Below are positions 9,104 through 17,332 of a stretch of DNA of 64,000 bases, piece by piece; position 1 is the first letter of the stretch; each line of letters begins with the position of its first letter. This stretch comes from Mycolicibacterium moriokaense (GTDB lineage: Bacteria; Actinomycetota; Actinomycetes; Mycobacteriales; Mycobacteriaceae), in contig NZ_QQBJ01000006.1 in assembly GCF_003347205.1 (NCBI RefSeq), positions 186,001 to 250,000 of the forward strand, written 5' to 3'. A model generated the notes under the pieces. The model had not been told where the DNA came from, ran no database searches, and saw only the letters and a list, made by a program, of their open reading frames with translations. The position numbers and the translations under genes are program-made.

Positions 9104-10246
9104 TCAGGCCGTCGCCCCGACGGCGCCGTAGGTGGGGCTGGTGGTAAGCACCTCGGCTCCGTCATCGCCGATCAGCACCGCATCCCTGGAGAACACCGCG
9201 CCGACGCCGGGCTGCCACACGTACCCGGTGACCGCGAGCACCATGCCGGGCTCGAGCCGCTCCTCGGCGCAGGTCATCGGCAAGTCCGCCGAGATCACCG
9301 GCGGGTCGAACCCGAGACCGAGGCCGTGCGCGACGGGCGTTGCGGGCAACGGCTCGCCAGCGGCCTCGTACGCCGCCAGCAGATCCGCGCCGCGACCGCC
9401 GGGTTTGCACGCGGCAATCAGGCGCTCCCACAACGCGTTCGAACGCGCGAACAGCGCGTGTACTTCTGAGGCGCGCGCCACCTCGCCGACCGGCCACGTC
9501 CGTCCGACCTCGCCGACGTACCCGTCGGCCAACGCGCCGGCGGACAGGGCGACCAGATCTCCGTCGGCCACCCGGCCGTCGGTGGAGTCGCGGCGCCACG
9601 AGTGGTCCTTGGGGGTGATCCACGCGCCGTCCTGCGTGGCGGGCGTGGTGACGCCGCCTGCGGCCATCGCCTCCATCATCGCGCCGGTGAGCGATCGCTC
9701 ACTCATTCCGGGCGCCAACTCCGATCGCGCCGCTTCGAGCGCGCGTTCGGCGACGCCGAGCGCACCCCGCAGCACGGCGATCTCGTCGGTGGTCTTGATT
9801 CGCCTCGCCTCGCGCAGCGCGGGCTCCGCGTCGACCAGTTCGGCACTGGGGAACGCCATCGGCAGCAACTGGGCGAATGTCGGTGTCAGCGCGTCGGTTC
9901 CGATTCGGCGCGCGGTCGCCGCGCCGGGCAGGTTCTTCAGCACGTCGATCAACGTCATCGGATTCCACGCCAACCCGTAGAGGTGGTCGTGGGTGATCTC
10001 GTCGGGGATGCCCTCGTCCCAGGTGCTGTTCAGGTGGATCTCGCCGGTCGCTCGGATCACCTCGCAGATCGGGCCGAACGGCCTGGTGCCCGCCACCCAC
10101 AACTGCGGCGCCCCGGTCACGTAGCGCACGTTGGCCTGACGGCCCAGCACCAGGATGTCGATGTCGTTGGCTTGCATCTGTGCCAGCACCCGGTCACGTC
10201 TGCCGCTGCGCAACGCCTTGGCGTCAGGCTGAATTTCAGTTGCCAT
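9104..10246 (-). CDS. M24 (creatinase/aminopeptidase P) family protein, probable pseudoenzyme
   Basis: A 380-residue protein with the creatinase N-domain and pita-bread C-domain. The five metal ligands of M24 peptidases (D, D, H, E, E) are largely lost. By alignment to the motif blocks they are Ser235, Glu246, His307 (kept), Thr340 and Arg354. A dinuclear metal site is therefore unlikely, although some M24 proteins such as creatinase work without metal. It overlaps the intact M24 gene upstream by 11 bases, which suggests a heterodimer in which this is the non-catalytic or regulatory partner. Confidence 0.83.
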   Translation of the reverse strand: MATEIQPDAKALRSGRRDRVLAQMQANDIDILVLGRQANVRYVTGAPQLWVAGTRPFGPICEVIRATGEIHLNSTWDEGIPDEITHDHLYGLAWNPMTLIDVLKNLPGAATARRIGTDALTPTFAQLLPMAFPSAELVDAEPALREARRIKTTDEIAVLRGALGVAERALEAARSELAPGMSERSLTGAMMEAMAAGGVTTPATQDGAWITPKDHSWRRDSTDGRVADGDLVALSAGALADGYVGEVGRTWPVGEVARASEVHALFARSNALWERLIAACKPGGRGADLLAAYEAAGEPLPATPVAHGLGLGFDPPVISADLPMTCAEERLEPGMVLAVTGYVWQPGVGAVFSRDAVLIGDDGAEVLTTSPTYGAVGATA

Positions 10247-11501
10247 TGCGGCCTCCGATCAGACCCTCACCGTAGGGGGCGTAGGGGTAGTCCGTGATTC
10301 GTGAATTGCCGTCGGAGGTGATGACCACGATCTCCTCGCTTCGATAGCCTCCGGTGCCGTCCTCCCAGACCACCGGCTCCAGCACAAGCAGCATTCCCGC
10401 CGGGAAGACGAAGTTGTCGTCGAACTCCTCACCGAGATCGGTTCCGATCATCGGCATCTCGGCGGCGTTGGTGCCGATGCCGTGGCCGAGGTAGAAGTGC
10501 GGCAGCCAGGGCTTCTTGCCGCCGTTGGCGGCGATCCCGGCGCGGGCCAGGTCACCCGACGTCGCTCCGGCCTTGGTGACGGCCAGCACGGCGTCGAGGA
10601 TCTCACGCCATTTCTCGTATTGCGCCTGCTGGCGGTCGTCCACCTCGTCGCCGACCACCCAGGTGCGGCCGAAGTCGGAGCAGTAGCCGTGGTAGGTGAT
10701 GCTGACGTCGGTCCACAACACGTCGCCACCCTTGAGTTCACGCTCCGAGGTGAGCAGCGGCAGCGCCAGGTCGCCGGTGGTGGTCCACACGGCGCCACTG
10801 GTTTTGGTGGTCGGCATCACCTGCCAGATGGCTTCCAGCATGTTGGCGGTGGCGCCGAGTTCGAAGGCGCGACGGACGAACGCCGCCGAGAGGTCGGTCT
10901 GTCGCACGCCGGGAGCCAGCGCCTTCTGCACGTCCACCATCGCCTCTTCGGTGATGCGGCAGGCGTTGCGGACGCAGGAGATCTGGTCGGGGGTCTTGAC
11001 CAGCTTCGCCGGGCCGACAACCTGCGCGGCGTCCGACGGCGGACCCGACGGGAACAACCGCCCGTGCGCGCGGCGCATCGCACCCGTCAACTCGTCGACG
11101 GCGATGGTGGCGCCGGCGGGCACCAGGTCGGCCAACACCTTGCCGAATTGCTCGACGCCCTCGTCGAACTCGAGGTACAGCGGCCCGTGCACGTGGTCGG
11201 CAGGCACGTGGTACTCCGACAACGAGCCTTCGCGCATCGGCATGAACAGATGCGGATGTTCGTCGTCGGCCAGCACGATCGCAACCGGACGCTCCACATG
11301 CGACAGCCCGGCGTCCAGCAGCCGCCAACTGACGCCGGTGGCGTAGACCACGTTGCCGTTGCCGATCAGCACCAGCGCATCCACGCCCTTGTCCCGCATC
11401 GACTCCCGCAGCCTGGCACCGCATTCTCGGTACATGCGAGCGGTGTCCGGCAGATCGGGAACCTCGATGGTCGAACCACCCTGCGTCGCGAACGTCGTCA
11501 T
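10236..11501 (-). CDS. M24 family metallopeptidase (Xaa-Pro peptidase-like)
   Basis: A 421-residue creatinase/aminopeptidase P-type protein with all five expected metal ligands: Asp265 (WTDVS), Asp276 (SDFGRT), His340 (YLGHGIG), Glu375 (LEPVV) and Glu389 (YRSEEIV). It would hydrolyse a C-N bond next to an imino or N-substituted group. In catabolic operons such proteins include ectoine hydrolase and creatinase relatives, so the substrate need not be a peptide. I place the start at ATG 11501, which overlaps the amidohydrolase stop as ATGA, although the frame is open to 11708. It pairs with the degenerate M24 protein downstream. Confidence 0.88.
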   Translation of the reverse strand: MTTFATQGGSTIEVPDLPDTARMYRECGARLRESMRDKGVDALVLIGNGNVVYATGVSWRLLDAGLSHVERPVAIVLADDEHPHLFMPMREGSLSEYHVPADHVHGPLYLEFDEGVEQFGKVLADLVPAGATIAVDELTGAMRRAHGRLFPSGPPSDAAQVVGPAKLVKTPDQISCVRNACRITEEAMVDVQKALAPGVRQTDLSAAFVRRAFELGATANMLEAIWQVMPTTKTSGAVWTTTGDLALPLLTSERELKGGDVLWTDVSITYHGYCSDFGRTWVVGDEVDDRQQAQYEKWREILDAVLAVTKAGATSGDLARAGIAANGGKKPWLPHFYLGHGIGTNAAEMPMIGTDLGEEFDDNFVFPAGMLLVLEPVVWEDGTGGYRSEEIVVITSDGNSRITDYPYAPYGEGLIGGRNGN

Positions 11502-12664
11502 TCGACGCCCAGGAAGTTCTTGACGTTGGTGCTGACGATCTTGGTCGCCGCCTCGGGTCCGACGGCGTCCACCACCGTCTTCAGCGACTTCTCGGAGTAG
11601 CCGAACGTCGACTCGTTGTGCGGGTAGTCGGATGACCACATCACGTTGTCCACACCGATCTTGTCGATGAGCTCGAGACCGAGCGGATCGACCATGAACG
11701 AGGCGCACATGTGCTGGTTCCAGTAGTGGCGGACATCATGGCTGAGTTGGTGGTTGAACATGTGCCGGTAGGAGGCCAGCATGTGCTCGGCATCCTGCAG
11801 CGCCGTTGGCACCCAGGCGATCCCACCTTCGAACCAGCCGACCTTCAGGCTCGGATGCCGATCCAGGATGCCGGAGAACACGTACTTGGCGAACTGCTCG
11901 CGGAATGAGTCGACGTTGACCATCATGCCGACGACGACGCTGTTGTGCTGGCACGGCGTCTTGGGCGGGGTCTCGCCGATGTGGTGGCTGACCGGCACTC
12001 CGGACGCCTCGATCTCGTCCCACACCGCGTCCATGTCGGTGCTGCCGTAGTCGTAGATGTTGCCGTCGTCGTCCTTGCCGGGGTTCAGCGGCAGCAGGAA
12101 CGTCTTCAGGCCAAGCGATTTCAGTTCCTCGAGCGTGCTGCGGGTGCCCTTGGGATCCCACCAGTTGATCAGCCCGACACCGTAGAAGTGGCCCTTCGAA
12201 CGCTCCTGCAGGTCGGCGATGTGTTCGTTGTAGATGCGGAACACGCGCTCGCGCAGGGCCTTGTCGGGGTAGTGGAACAGCGCCAGCACAGCATTGGGGA
12301 ACGCCAGTTCCTTGTCGATGCCGTCCTCTTTGAGCTCACGGACGCGGGCCTCGATGTTGTTGGAGGCGGCGCCGGCGAGGTCGTCGTACTGCATGAGCAC
12401 CCGGCCGAAGTCGCCGCCGGTCCACGCCTTGCCCTTCATGCCGACCATGTACGCGCCGTCCTCGTACCAGATCCGAGGCGCGGCGCCCTTCAACTCCTCG
12501 GGGAACCGCTCGTAGAAGATGTCGTCGGCGACCGAGATGTGGTTGTCGGCGGAGAAGATCTCGGTGCCCGTCGGTAGACCGTAGTCGCCGGTCGCATGGC
12601 CCTTGCGGTACTTGGGTGCGCCGAAACCTTCGGGCGGATACAGGGTGGCAGTTGGGGCAGACAT
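11498..12664 (-). CDS. amidohydrolase family protein (PF04909 / ACMSD-like)
   Basis: A 388-residue TIM-barrel amidohydrolase of the amidohydrolase-2 type. Landmarks are FSADNHI near the N-terminus in place of the usual DxHxH, a mid-protein SHHIGETPP histidine pair, a GWFEGGIAW strand and the C-terminal MWSSDYPHNEST with the conserved Asp. Relatives decarboxylate or hydrolyse aromatic and lactone intermediates. The N-terminal metal triad is altered (Asp-Asn-His), so the metal content needs testing. It sits directly after the P450 gene in the TetR-headed operon. Confidence 0.82.
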   Translation of the reverse strand: MSAPTATLYPPEGFGAPKYRKGHATGDYGLPTGTEIFSADNHISVADDIFYERFPEELKGAAPRIWYEDGAYMVGMKGKAWTGGDFGRVLMQYDDLAGAASNNIEARVRELKEDGIDKELAFPNAVLALFHYPDKALRERVFRIYNEHIADLQERSKGHFYGVGLINWWDPKGTRSTLEELKSLGLKTFLLPLNPGKDDDGNIYDYGSTDMDAVWDEIEASGVPVSHHIGETPPKTPCQHNSVVVGMMVNVDSFREQFAKYVFSGILDRHPSLKVGWFEGGIAWVPTALQDAEHMLASYRHMFNHQLSHDVRHYWNQHMCASFMVDPLGLELIDKIGVDNVMWSSDYPHNESTFGYSEKSLKTVVDAVGPEAATKIVSTNVKNFLGVE

Positions 12665-12700
12665 CGTCGGTACTCCAATCGGGCTGTTAGTAGGAGACGT

Positions 12701-13939
12701 TCACCAGGTGACGGGAAGTTCGTAGACGCCGTAGGCAAGCCGGTCGTGCTTGAACGGCACCTCGTCGAACGGGATCGCGAGCTTCATCGTCGGAATGCGT
12801 TTGAGCAGAGTGGGAAACACGATCTGCATCTCGGCCCGCGCCAGCTGTTGCCCGACGCACTGGTGGCGGCCGTAGCCGAAACCGAGCTGTTGGCCCGTGT
12901 CCCGGCCGAGATCGAGCTTGTCGGGCTCGGGATACGCGTCGGGATCCCAGTTCGCGGGCGCGAGGTCGAGGATGATGCCCTCGCCGGCGCGGATGGTCTC
13001 ACCGCCGATCTCGATGTCCTCGGTCGCGATCCGCCGCTGGCCGGTCTGGATGATCGACAGGTAGCGCATCAGCTCTTCTACCGCGTTGGCGATGAACTTC
13101 GGATCGTCGGAATCACGGAGCAGCGCAGCCTGTTCGGGATTCTCGAGCAAAGCGAGGATACCGATGCCGATCATGTTCGCGGTGGTCTCGTGGCCCGCGA
13201 TCAGCAGCCCGGTGCCCAGCTGTGCGGCCTCCTTGACGCTGATCTCGCTCGCATTGACGCGCTCGGCTAGATCGGAGACCGCGTCCTCGGACGGCGCCTC
13301 CATCTTCTTCTTGACGAGGTCGATCAGGTACTGGTGGAGGCTCATCGCCCCCTTCTGGCCGGCCTCGGCCGTGGCATAGCGGGCGAGCCCGACGTTGGCA
13401 TGATGCTGGAAGAACTCGTGGTCTTCGTATGGGACGCCGAGCATCTCGCTGATCACCCTGGTCGGGACGGGCAGTGCCAGCTTGGCGACCAGATCGGCGG
13501 GCTGCGGCCCGGCCAGGATCGCGTCGATGCACTCGTCGGTCACGTCTTGAATGGCGGGACGCAGACCCTCGACGCGTTTGAAGGTGAACGGCTTGGACAG
13601 CATCCGGCGAAATCGGGTGTGCTCCTCGGCGTCGGAGGTGAACACCGACCGCGGCCGCTTGTCGACAGTGGCGAGCATGTGCTCGTTCCAGTGCGGGAAG
13701 CCATCGAGACGGTCGTCGACGCTCACCCGGGAGTCCGCGAACAACTCCCGCGCCACCTCGTGGCCGGTGATCAGCCAGGGGGTGCTGCCGTTCCAGATCC
13801 GCACGCGCGAAAGCGGTTTCGAATCGTTCATCTTCAGCATCTGCGGCGGCGGCGCGAACGGGCAGCGCGCGTCGCGCTCCATCGGGTACTCGGGGAAGTC
13901 GGCGGTGACGGCGGATGCGGCGGTCAGGGTCTCAGACAT
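12701..13939 (-). CDS. cytochrome P450
   Basis: A 412-residue bacterial P450 with the I-helix oxygen-activation motif AGHETT, the K-helix Glu-x-x-Arg (EELMRY) and the heme-thiolate loop FGYGRHQCVGQQLAR. The start is ATG 13939, because the longer open frame to 14089 runs through the ferredoxin gene. A 3Fe-4S-type ferredoxin gene lies ten bases upstream and would supply electrons. It probably hydroxylates the pathway substrate. No reductase gene is adjacent. Confidence 0.93.
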   Translation of the reverse strand: MSETLTAASAVTADFPEYPMERDARCPFAPPPQMLKMNDSKPLSRVRIWNGSTPWLITGHEVARELFADSRVSVDDRLDGFPHWNEHMLATVDKRPRSVFTSDAEEHTRFRRMLSKPFTFKRVEGLRPAIQDVTDECIDAILAGPQPADLVAKLALPVPTRVISEMLGVPYEDHEFFQHHANVGLARYATAEAGQKGAMSLHQYLIDLVKKKMEAPSEDAVSDLAERVNASEISVKEAAQLGTGLLIAGHETTANMIGIGILALLENPEQAALLRDSDDPKFIANAVEELMRYLSIIQTGQRRIATEDIEIGGETIRAGEGIILDLAPANWDPDAYPEPDKLDLGRDTGQQLGFGYGRHQCVGQQLARAEMQIVFPTLLKRIPTMKLAIPFDEVPFKHDRLAYGVYELPVTW

Positions 13940-13949
13940 TTTGTGGTTG

Positions 13950-14144
13950 TCATTCCTCGATGTCGATGGCCAGGGCCGGGCAGGCCGCGGCGGCGTTGCG
14001 GACGTTGTCTTCTTGCTCCGGAGTCGGGCGCTCGTCGAGCAGGAGCACCACGCCGTCGTCGTCACGCTGGTCGAAGACGTCAGCCGCATTCAGCACGCAC
14101 TGGCCCGACGACACGCACTTGTCCTGATCGACGGTCACCTTCAC
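13950..14144 (-). CDS. ferredoxin, 3Fe-4S type (P450 partner)
   Basis: A 64-residue acidic ferredoxin of the kind that partners mycobacterial P450s. The cluster ligands are C10 and C16 (CVSSGQC) plus a late Cys-Pro (AACPALAI). The position that would hold the fourth ligand of a 4Fe-4S cluster is not Cys, so a 3Fe-4S cluster is expected. It sits between the TetR gene (one base away) and the P450 gene, in the order regulator, electron carrier, oxygenase. Confidence 0.92.
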   Translation of the reverse strand: MKVTVDQDKCVSSGQCVLNAADVFDQRDDDGVVLLLDERPTPEQEDNVRNAAAACPALAIDIEE

Positions 14145-14145
14145 G

Positions 14146-14805
14146 TCAGGGTGCCTCCGTGACGGGTGCGCGCCACAACCCGACGATGGCGTCGATCAGA
14201 CCGGTCGCGACGGCTGTCCAGCTGGTCCGGGGGACGCCTTCACCGTCGGCGAAGGCGCGCTCGAAGTCGGCGCAGGTGTGCATCATCAGGTTGCGCACCA
14301 TGATGTTTCGTTCGGTGACGACGGCGATCGGCAGTTCGGGCAGGCAGCGGGTGATGCCGTCGACGACGGCGACCAGGGACGGGGATGCCAGCGCATCGCG
14401 GACGACGATCTTCTGATACTCGGGGTCGGCCAGCGCCTGGGCCGCGAACCGCGCGTAGGTCGTCGGGTTGCCCAACTGAGCCAGGTGCTCGGTCAGCGAG
14501 CACACCATGCAGGTGATCCAGTCCCGCAACTCGGTCGAGTCGCCGATGTCGGCGATCATCCGCTCGAGCAAGCGCTCGATCGACGCGCGGTGCTTCTGCT
14601 CGATGGCGCGCACCAGGTCGGTCTTGGTGCCGAAGTGGTACCCCACCGCGGCGTTGTTTCCCTGTCCGGCCGCCTCGCTGACCTGCCGGTTCGACACCGC
14701 GAACACACCGTGTTCGGCGTAGAGCCGCTCGGCCGCCTTCAGGATCGCCTCTTGTGTGCTGCTCGCCCGGTCGGCGCGCACAGCTCTGGCAGTGGTCACG
14801 GTCAC
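14146..14805 (-). CDS. TetR/AcrR family transcriptional regulator
   Basis: About 219 residues. The N-terminal helix-turn-helix has the typical AILKAAERLYAEHGV and YHFGTKTDLV blocks. The C-terminal ligand domain is not specific. Start candidates are GTG 14805, GTG 14799 and TTG 14811, and none has a strong Shine-Dalgarno, so I use 14805. It heads the minus-strand operon of ferredoxin, P450, amidohydrolase, M24 pair, crotonase, CaiB and SDR. It is divergent from a hydrolase gene, and a 22-bp imperfect palindrome lies in between. Autoregulated repression relieved by a pathway acyl-CoA or substrate is the likely mode. Confidence 0.87.
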   Translation of the reverse strand: MTVTTARAVRADRASSTQEAILKAAERLYAEHGVFAVSNRQVSEAAGQGNNAAVGYHFGTKTDLVRAIEQKHRASIERLLERMIADIGDSTELRDWITCMVCSLTEHLAQLGNPTTYARFAAQALADPEYQKIVVRDALASPSLVAVVDGITRCLPELPIAVVTERNIMVRNLMMHTCADFERAFADGEGVPRTSWTAVATGLIDAIVGLWRAPVTEAP

Positions 14806-14825
14806 AGTCAACCCGCCGCGCCGGA

Positions 14826-14847
14826 TTAAGTCAAGCGACTGATTTAA
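14826..14847. promoter_or_regulatory. probable TetR operator TTAARTCA-N6-TGAYTTAA
   Basis: An imperfect 22-bp inverted repeat (TTAAGTCA, 6 bases, TGATTTAA) between the TetR gene and the divergent hydrolase gene. Its position and size suit autoregulation by the adjacent TetR protein. It is AT-rich against the surrounding GC-rich DNA. Confidence 0.6.
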
Positions 14848-14895
14848 AAATTCCCCCCGGACGCCCCGCCGGGTGCGCCTAAAGTACCGCTGACC

Positions 14896-15618
14896 ATGGT
14901 GACTTCCCGGTTCGTCGGCAACGGTGACGTGCGCGTTCACTTCCTCGACTCCGGCGGTGACGATCACGGCGCGCCGATCGTCTTCGTGCCGGGGATGACC
15001 GACGTCGCCGACGACTATGTCGAGGTGCTGGCGCTGTTCGGCCGCCGCGCGGTCGTCGTGGACATCCGGGGCCACGGCCGCAGCGGGGCGCCGGCGAGCG
15101 GATACGACCTCGACACGTTGAGCACCGACCTCGGCGCCGTCGTCGACGCGATCACCGACGGACCCGTTCATCTGGCGACGTTCTCCCGCGGCACCTCGTG
15201 CGCCGTCGCGTGGGCGATCAACCACCCCGCCAGGGTGCGGTCGCTGTCGATCGGCGACTACGTACCCGAACACAAGGTGCTGCCGCCCGGGGTGGCACGC
15301 CGACTGCTCGACGGCCGGTGGCGCGGAACTCCGGTGAAAGAGCGGCTCGACGAACGGGCCGCGATCCAGACCTTCCAGGCGGCGACGGCGCAGTCCTTCT
15401 GGGACGACGTCGCGGCGTTGCAGCCGCCCCTGCTCGTGGTCCGCAGCGGTGACAGCGTGCTGGTCGGCGAACCGGAATGGGCGCGCTATCAACGGCTTTT
15501 CCCGCAGGCAATGCTGGTGGAGTTCGATGACTCGCCCCACGACATCTTCCGACCGGACCGTGCTCGCTACCCGCTGCTCGTCGGTAGGCACGCCGACGTC
15601 GTCGACGGGCAGCATTAA
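14896..15618 (+). CDS. alpha/beta hydrolase
   Basis: A 240-residue alpha/beta-fold hydrolase. It shows the oxyanion strand VFVPGMTD, a DIRGHGRSG loop, a nucleophile elbow TFSRGTS (less regular than GxSxG), an Asp strand (VVRSGDSVLV) and a late His in DSPHDIF. It is divergent from the TetR gene and probably controlled by the same operator. The family hydrolyses esters, lactones, thioesters or C-C bonds. It ends convergently on the SDR below with a four-base TTAA overlap. Confidence 0.8.
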   Translation: MVTSRFVGNGDVRVHFLDSGGDDHGAPIVFVPGMTDVADDYVEVLALFGRRAVVVDIRGHGRSGAPASGYDLDTLSTDLGAVVDAITDGPVHLATFSRGTSCAVAWAINHPARVRSLSIGDYVPEHKVLPPGVARRLLDGRWRGTPVKERLDERAAIQTFQAATAQSFWDDVAALQPPLLVVRSGDSVLVGEPEWARYQRLFPQAMLVEFDDSPHDIFRPDRARYPLLVGRHADVVDGQH

Positions 15619-16430
15619 CCGTTCTTCGGCTTGCGCGGGATGACTTTGCCCGCGACCGTGCCACCGTCGACGGGCAGCACGGTGCCGGTGACATAGCGCG
15701 ACCGGTCGGTGGCGAAGTACAGCGCCGCCTCTGCGACGTCTTCGGCCGTTCCCTCGCGCTTGAGCGGGCGGTCGTTGCGCATCGTCTCGCGGATCTTGGC
15801 CTCGAACTCCTCGAGCTTCTCGCGGTCCTCCCCCGTTGCCGACTTGCTCACGATCGCGGTCCGGATGTTGCCGGGTGCGATGGCGTTGACGCGAATCTCG
15901 TAGTGCGCGAACTCGATGGCGGCTGACTTGGTGAACTGGATGACCGCGGCCTTGGACGCCCGGTAGGTCATCACGCCGCCGCCGGCCAGGATGCCGCCGA
16001 TCGAGGTGATGTTGATGATCGACCCGCCTTCGCCTGCCTCCCGCATGTGCCACGCGGCGTCGCGGGTGCCCGCCATCACGCCGCGCACGTTCACCGCCAT
16101 CACCTTGTCGAAATCCGCGAGGTCGTCGTCGAAGAAACTTCGGTGCATGGTGCTCGACACCCCGGCGTTGTTCACCATGACGTGCAGGCCGCCGAACTTC
16201 TCGACCGCCGTGTCGACGAGTGCCTTGACCTGGTCGAGTTGCGCCATGTCAGTCTCGACGAACAGCGCATTGCCGCCGATCTCCTTGGCGAGCGCGGCGC
16301 CGGCGTCGCGATCGATGTCGGCGATCAGCACCTTGGCACCTTCTGCGGCGAACCGTCGGCTCATCCCCTCGCCCAGTCCCGCCGCGCCGCCGGTGACGAT
16401 CGCGACCTTGCCTTCGAGTTCGTTGCTCAC
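15615..16430 (-). CDS. SDR family oxidoreductase
   Basis: A classical SDR of about 271 residues with TGGAAGLGEG, NNAG, catalytic YRASK and a C-terminal VTGTVLPVDGG. I favour GTG 16430 (VSNELEGKVAIVTGG) because GGAGAAAGG lies about 11 bases upstream; ATG 16466 is an alternative. It is the last gene of the ten-gene minus-strand operon that starts with the mhpC-like gene and probably oxidises a ring or side-chain alcohol. Confidence 0.85.
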   Translation of the reverse strand: MSNELEGKVAIVTGGAAGLGEGMSRRFAAEGAKVLIADIDRDAGAALAKEIGGNALFVETDMAQLDQVKALVDTAVEKFGGLHVMVNNAGVSSTMHRSFFDDDLADFDKVMAVNVRGVMAGTRDAAWHMREAGEGGSIINITSIGGILAGGGVMTYRASKAAVIQFTKSAAIEFAHYEIRVNAIAPGNIRTAIVSKSATGEDREKLEEFEAKIRETMRNDRPLKREGTAEDVAEAALYFATDRSRYVTGTVLPVDGGTVAGKVIPRKPKNG

Positions 16431-16465
16431 CTGGCTGGCAACCCTTTCTCCAGTGTTCTCCACCA

Positions 16466-17332
16466 TTACGTCGATCTCGGCGAGACTGAATCCCGTGTGG
16501 CGTCCTGGCTCACGCTGCCGAGAAACTCCAGCAGCAGCGCGTTCACCGCATCCGGTTGCTCGATCTGCGGACAGTGGCCGGCGTGCTCGATGACGGCGAA
16601 GCACCCGCCCGGAATCTGCCCGGCGATCTCAGCCGCCCAGCCCCTGGGCAGCAGTTTGTCGCAGGCACCCTCGACTACCATCGTCGGCACGCCGATGCGC
16701 TCATATGCCCGCTTGCTCGACGGCAGCGGCGGCGCCTCGGCCCCCGGCCTGCGAAACCTCGCCGCGGCCAATGCTTCCCACGCGCCTGGCGCGATGCTGG
16801 ACTCGTATCGGCGTTGCACATATGCGGCGTCGTCGTGGAACTTGCTGCTGTGGAACAGCGCCACAATGATGCGTTTCATGCCCGCCAGGGTGGCGTCGTA
16901 GTCGTACAGCGCGGCCGAGTGCTCGTTGCGCTGGATCTCGCCGCCACCGCAGATCATCGTCAGGCTTTTCGCCGGCAGCAGGGGCGCCTCCGACGTCGCG
17001 TCGACGAACAGGTTGATCGCGCCCATCGAATTGCCGATGAAGTGCGCCGACGAGACGCCGACCGCGTCGCAGAACCGCGCGATGTGGCGGATCCGCATGC
17101 CTCGGCCGTCGTTGAAGTCGATCACCTTCGCCGACTGCCCGAAGCCCAGCATGTCCAACGCCAGCACGCGATAGCGTTCGGCCAGCGCGTCGATGTTGCG
17201 CTCCCAGCCCAGCTCCGCGCTGACGCCGAACTCGCCGCCGTGCAGCAGCACCACGGGATCGCCTTGGCCTGCTTCGAGATACCCGGTGGCCAGCCCGTCG
17301 ACCAGCACCGTCTTGCGCTGGAATTCCGTCAC
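16466..17332 (-). CDS. alpha/beta hydrolase, meta-cleavage product hydrolase-like
   Basis: A 288-residue MhpC/HsaD-type fold with the VVLLHGGEFG oxyanion strand, DMLGFGQS, nucleophile elbow GNSMG, Asp in the EGACD strand and catalytic His in EHAGHCPQ. Such enzymes hydrolyse the C-C bond of vinylogous diketones formed by extradiol dioxygenases, or related esters. The GTG start overlaps the FMN-reductase stop (GTGA). It is the second such hydrolase in the operon, besides the mhpC-like gene at 25.4 kb, so the pathway may have two hydrolytic steps. Confidence 0.84.
   Translation of the reverse strand: MTEFQRKTVLVDGLATGYLEAGQGDPVVLLHGGEFGVSAELGWERNIDALAERYRVLALDMLGFGQSAKVIDFNDGRGMRIRHIARFCDAVGVSSAHFIGNSMGAINLFVDATSEAPLLPAKSLTMICGGGEIQRNEHSAALYDYDATLAGMKRIIVALFHSSKFHDDAAYVQRRYESSIAPGAWEALAAARFRRPGAEAPPLPSSKRAYERIGVPTMVVEGACDKLLPRGWAAEIAGQIPGGCFAVIEHAGHCPQIEQPDAVNALLLEFLGSVSQDATRDSVSPRST

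Noticed and set aside
9104-10246. Frameshift or sequencing error as the cause of missing M24 ligands
   Set aside because: The reading frame is intact with normal codon use, the changed positions are single substitutions within conserved blocks, and the gene is overlapped properly at its start.
10482-11600. 372-codon plus-strand open frame
   Set aside because: It is antisense to the intact M24 gene, which has all catalytic motifs. No family motif and shadow composition.
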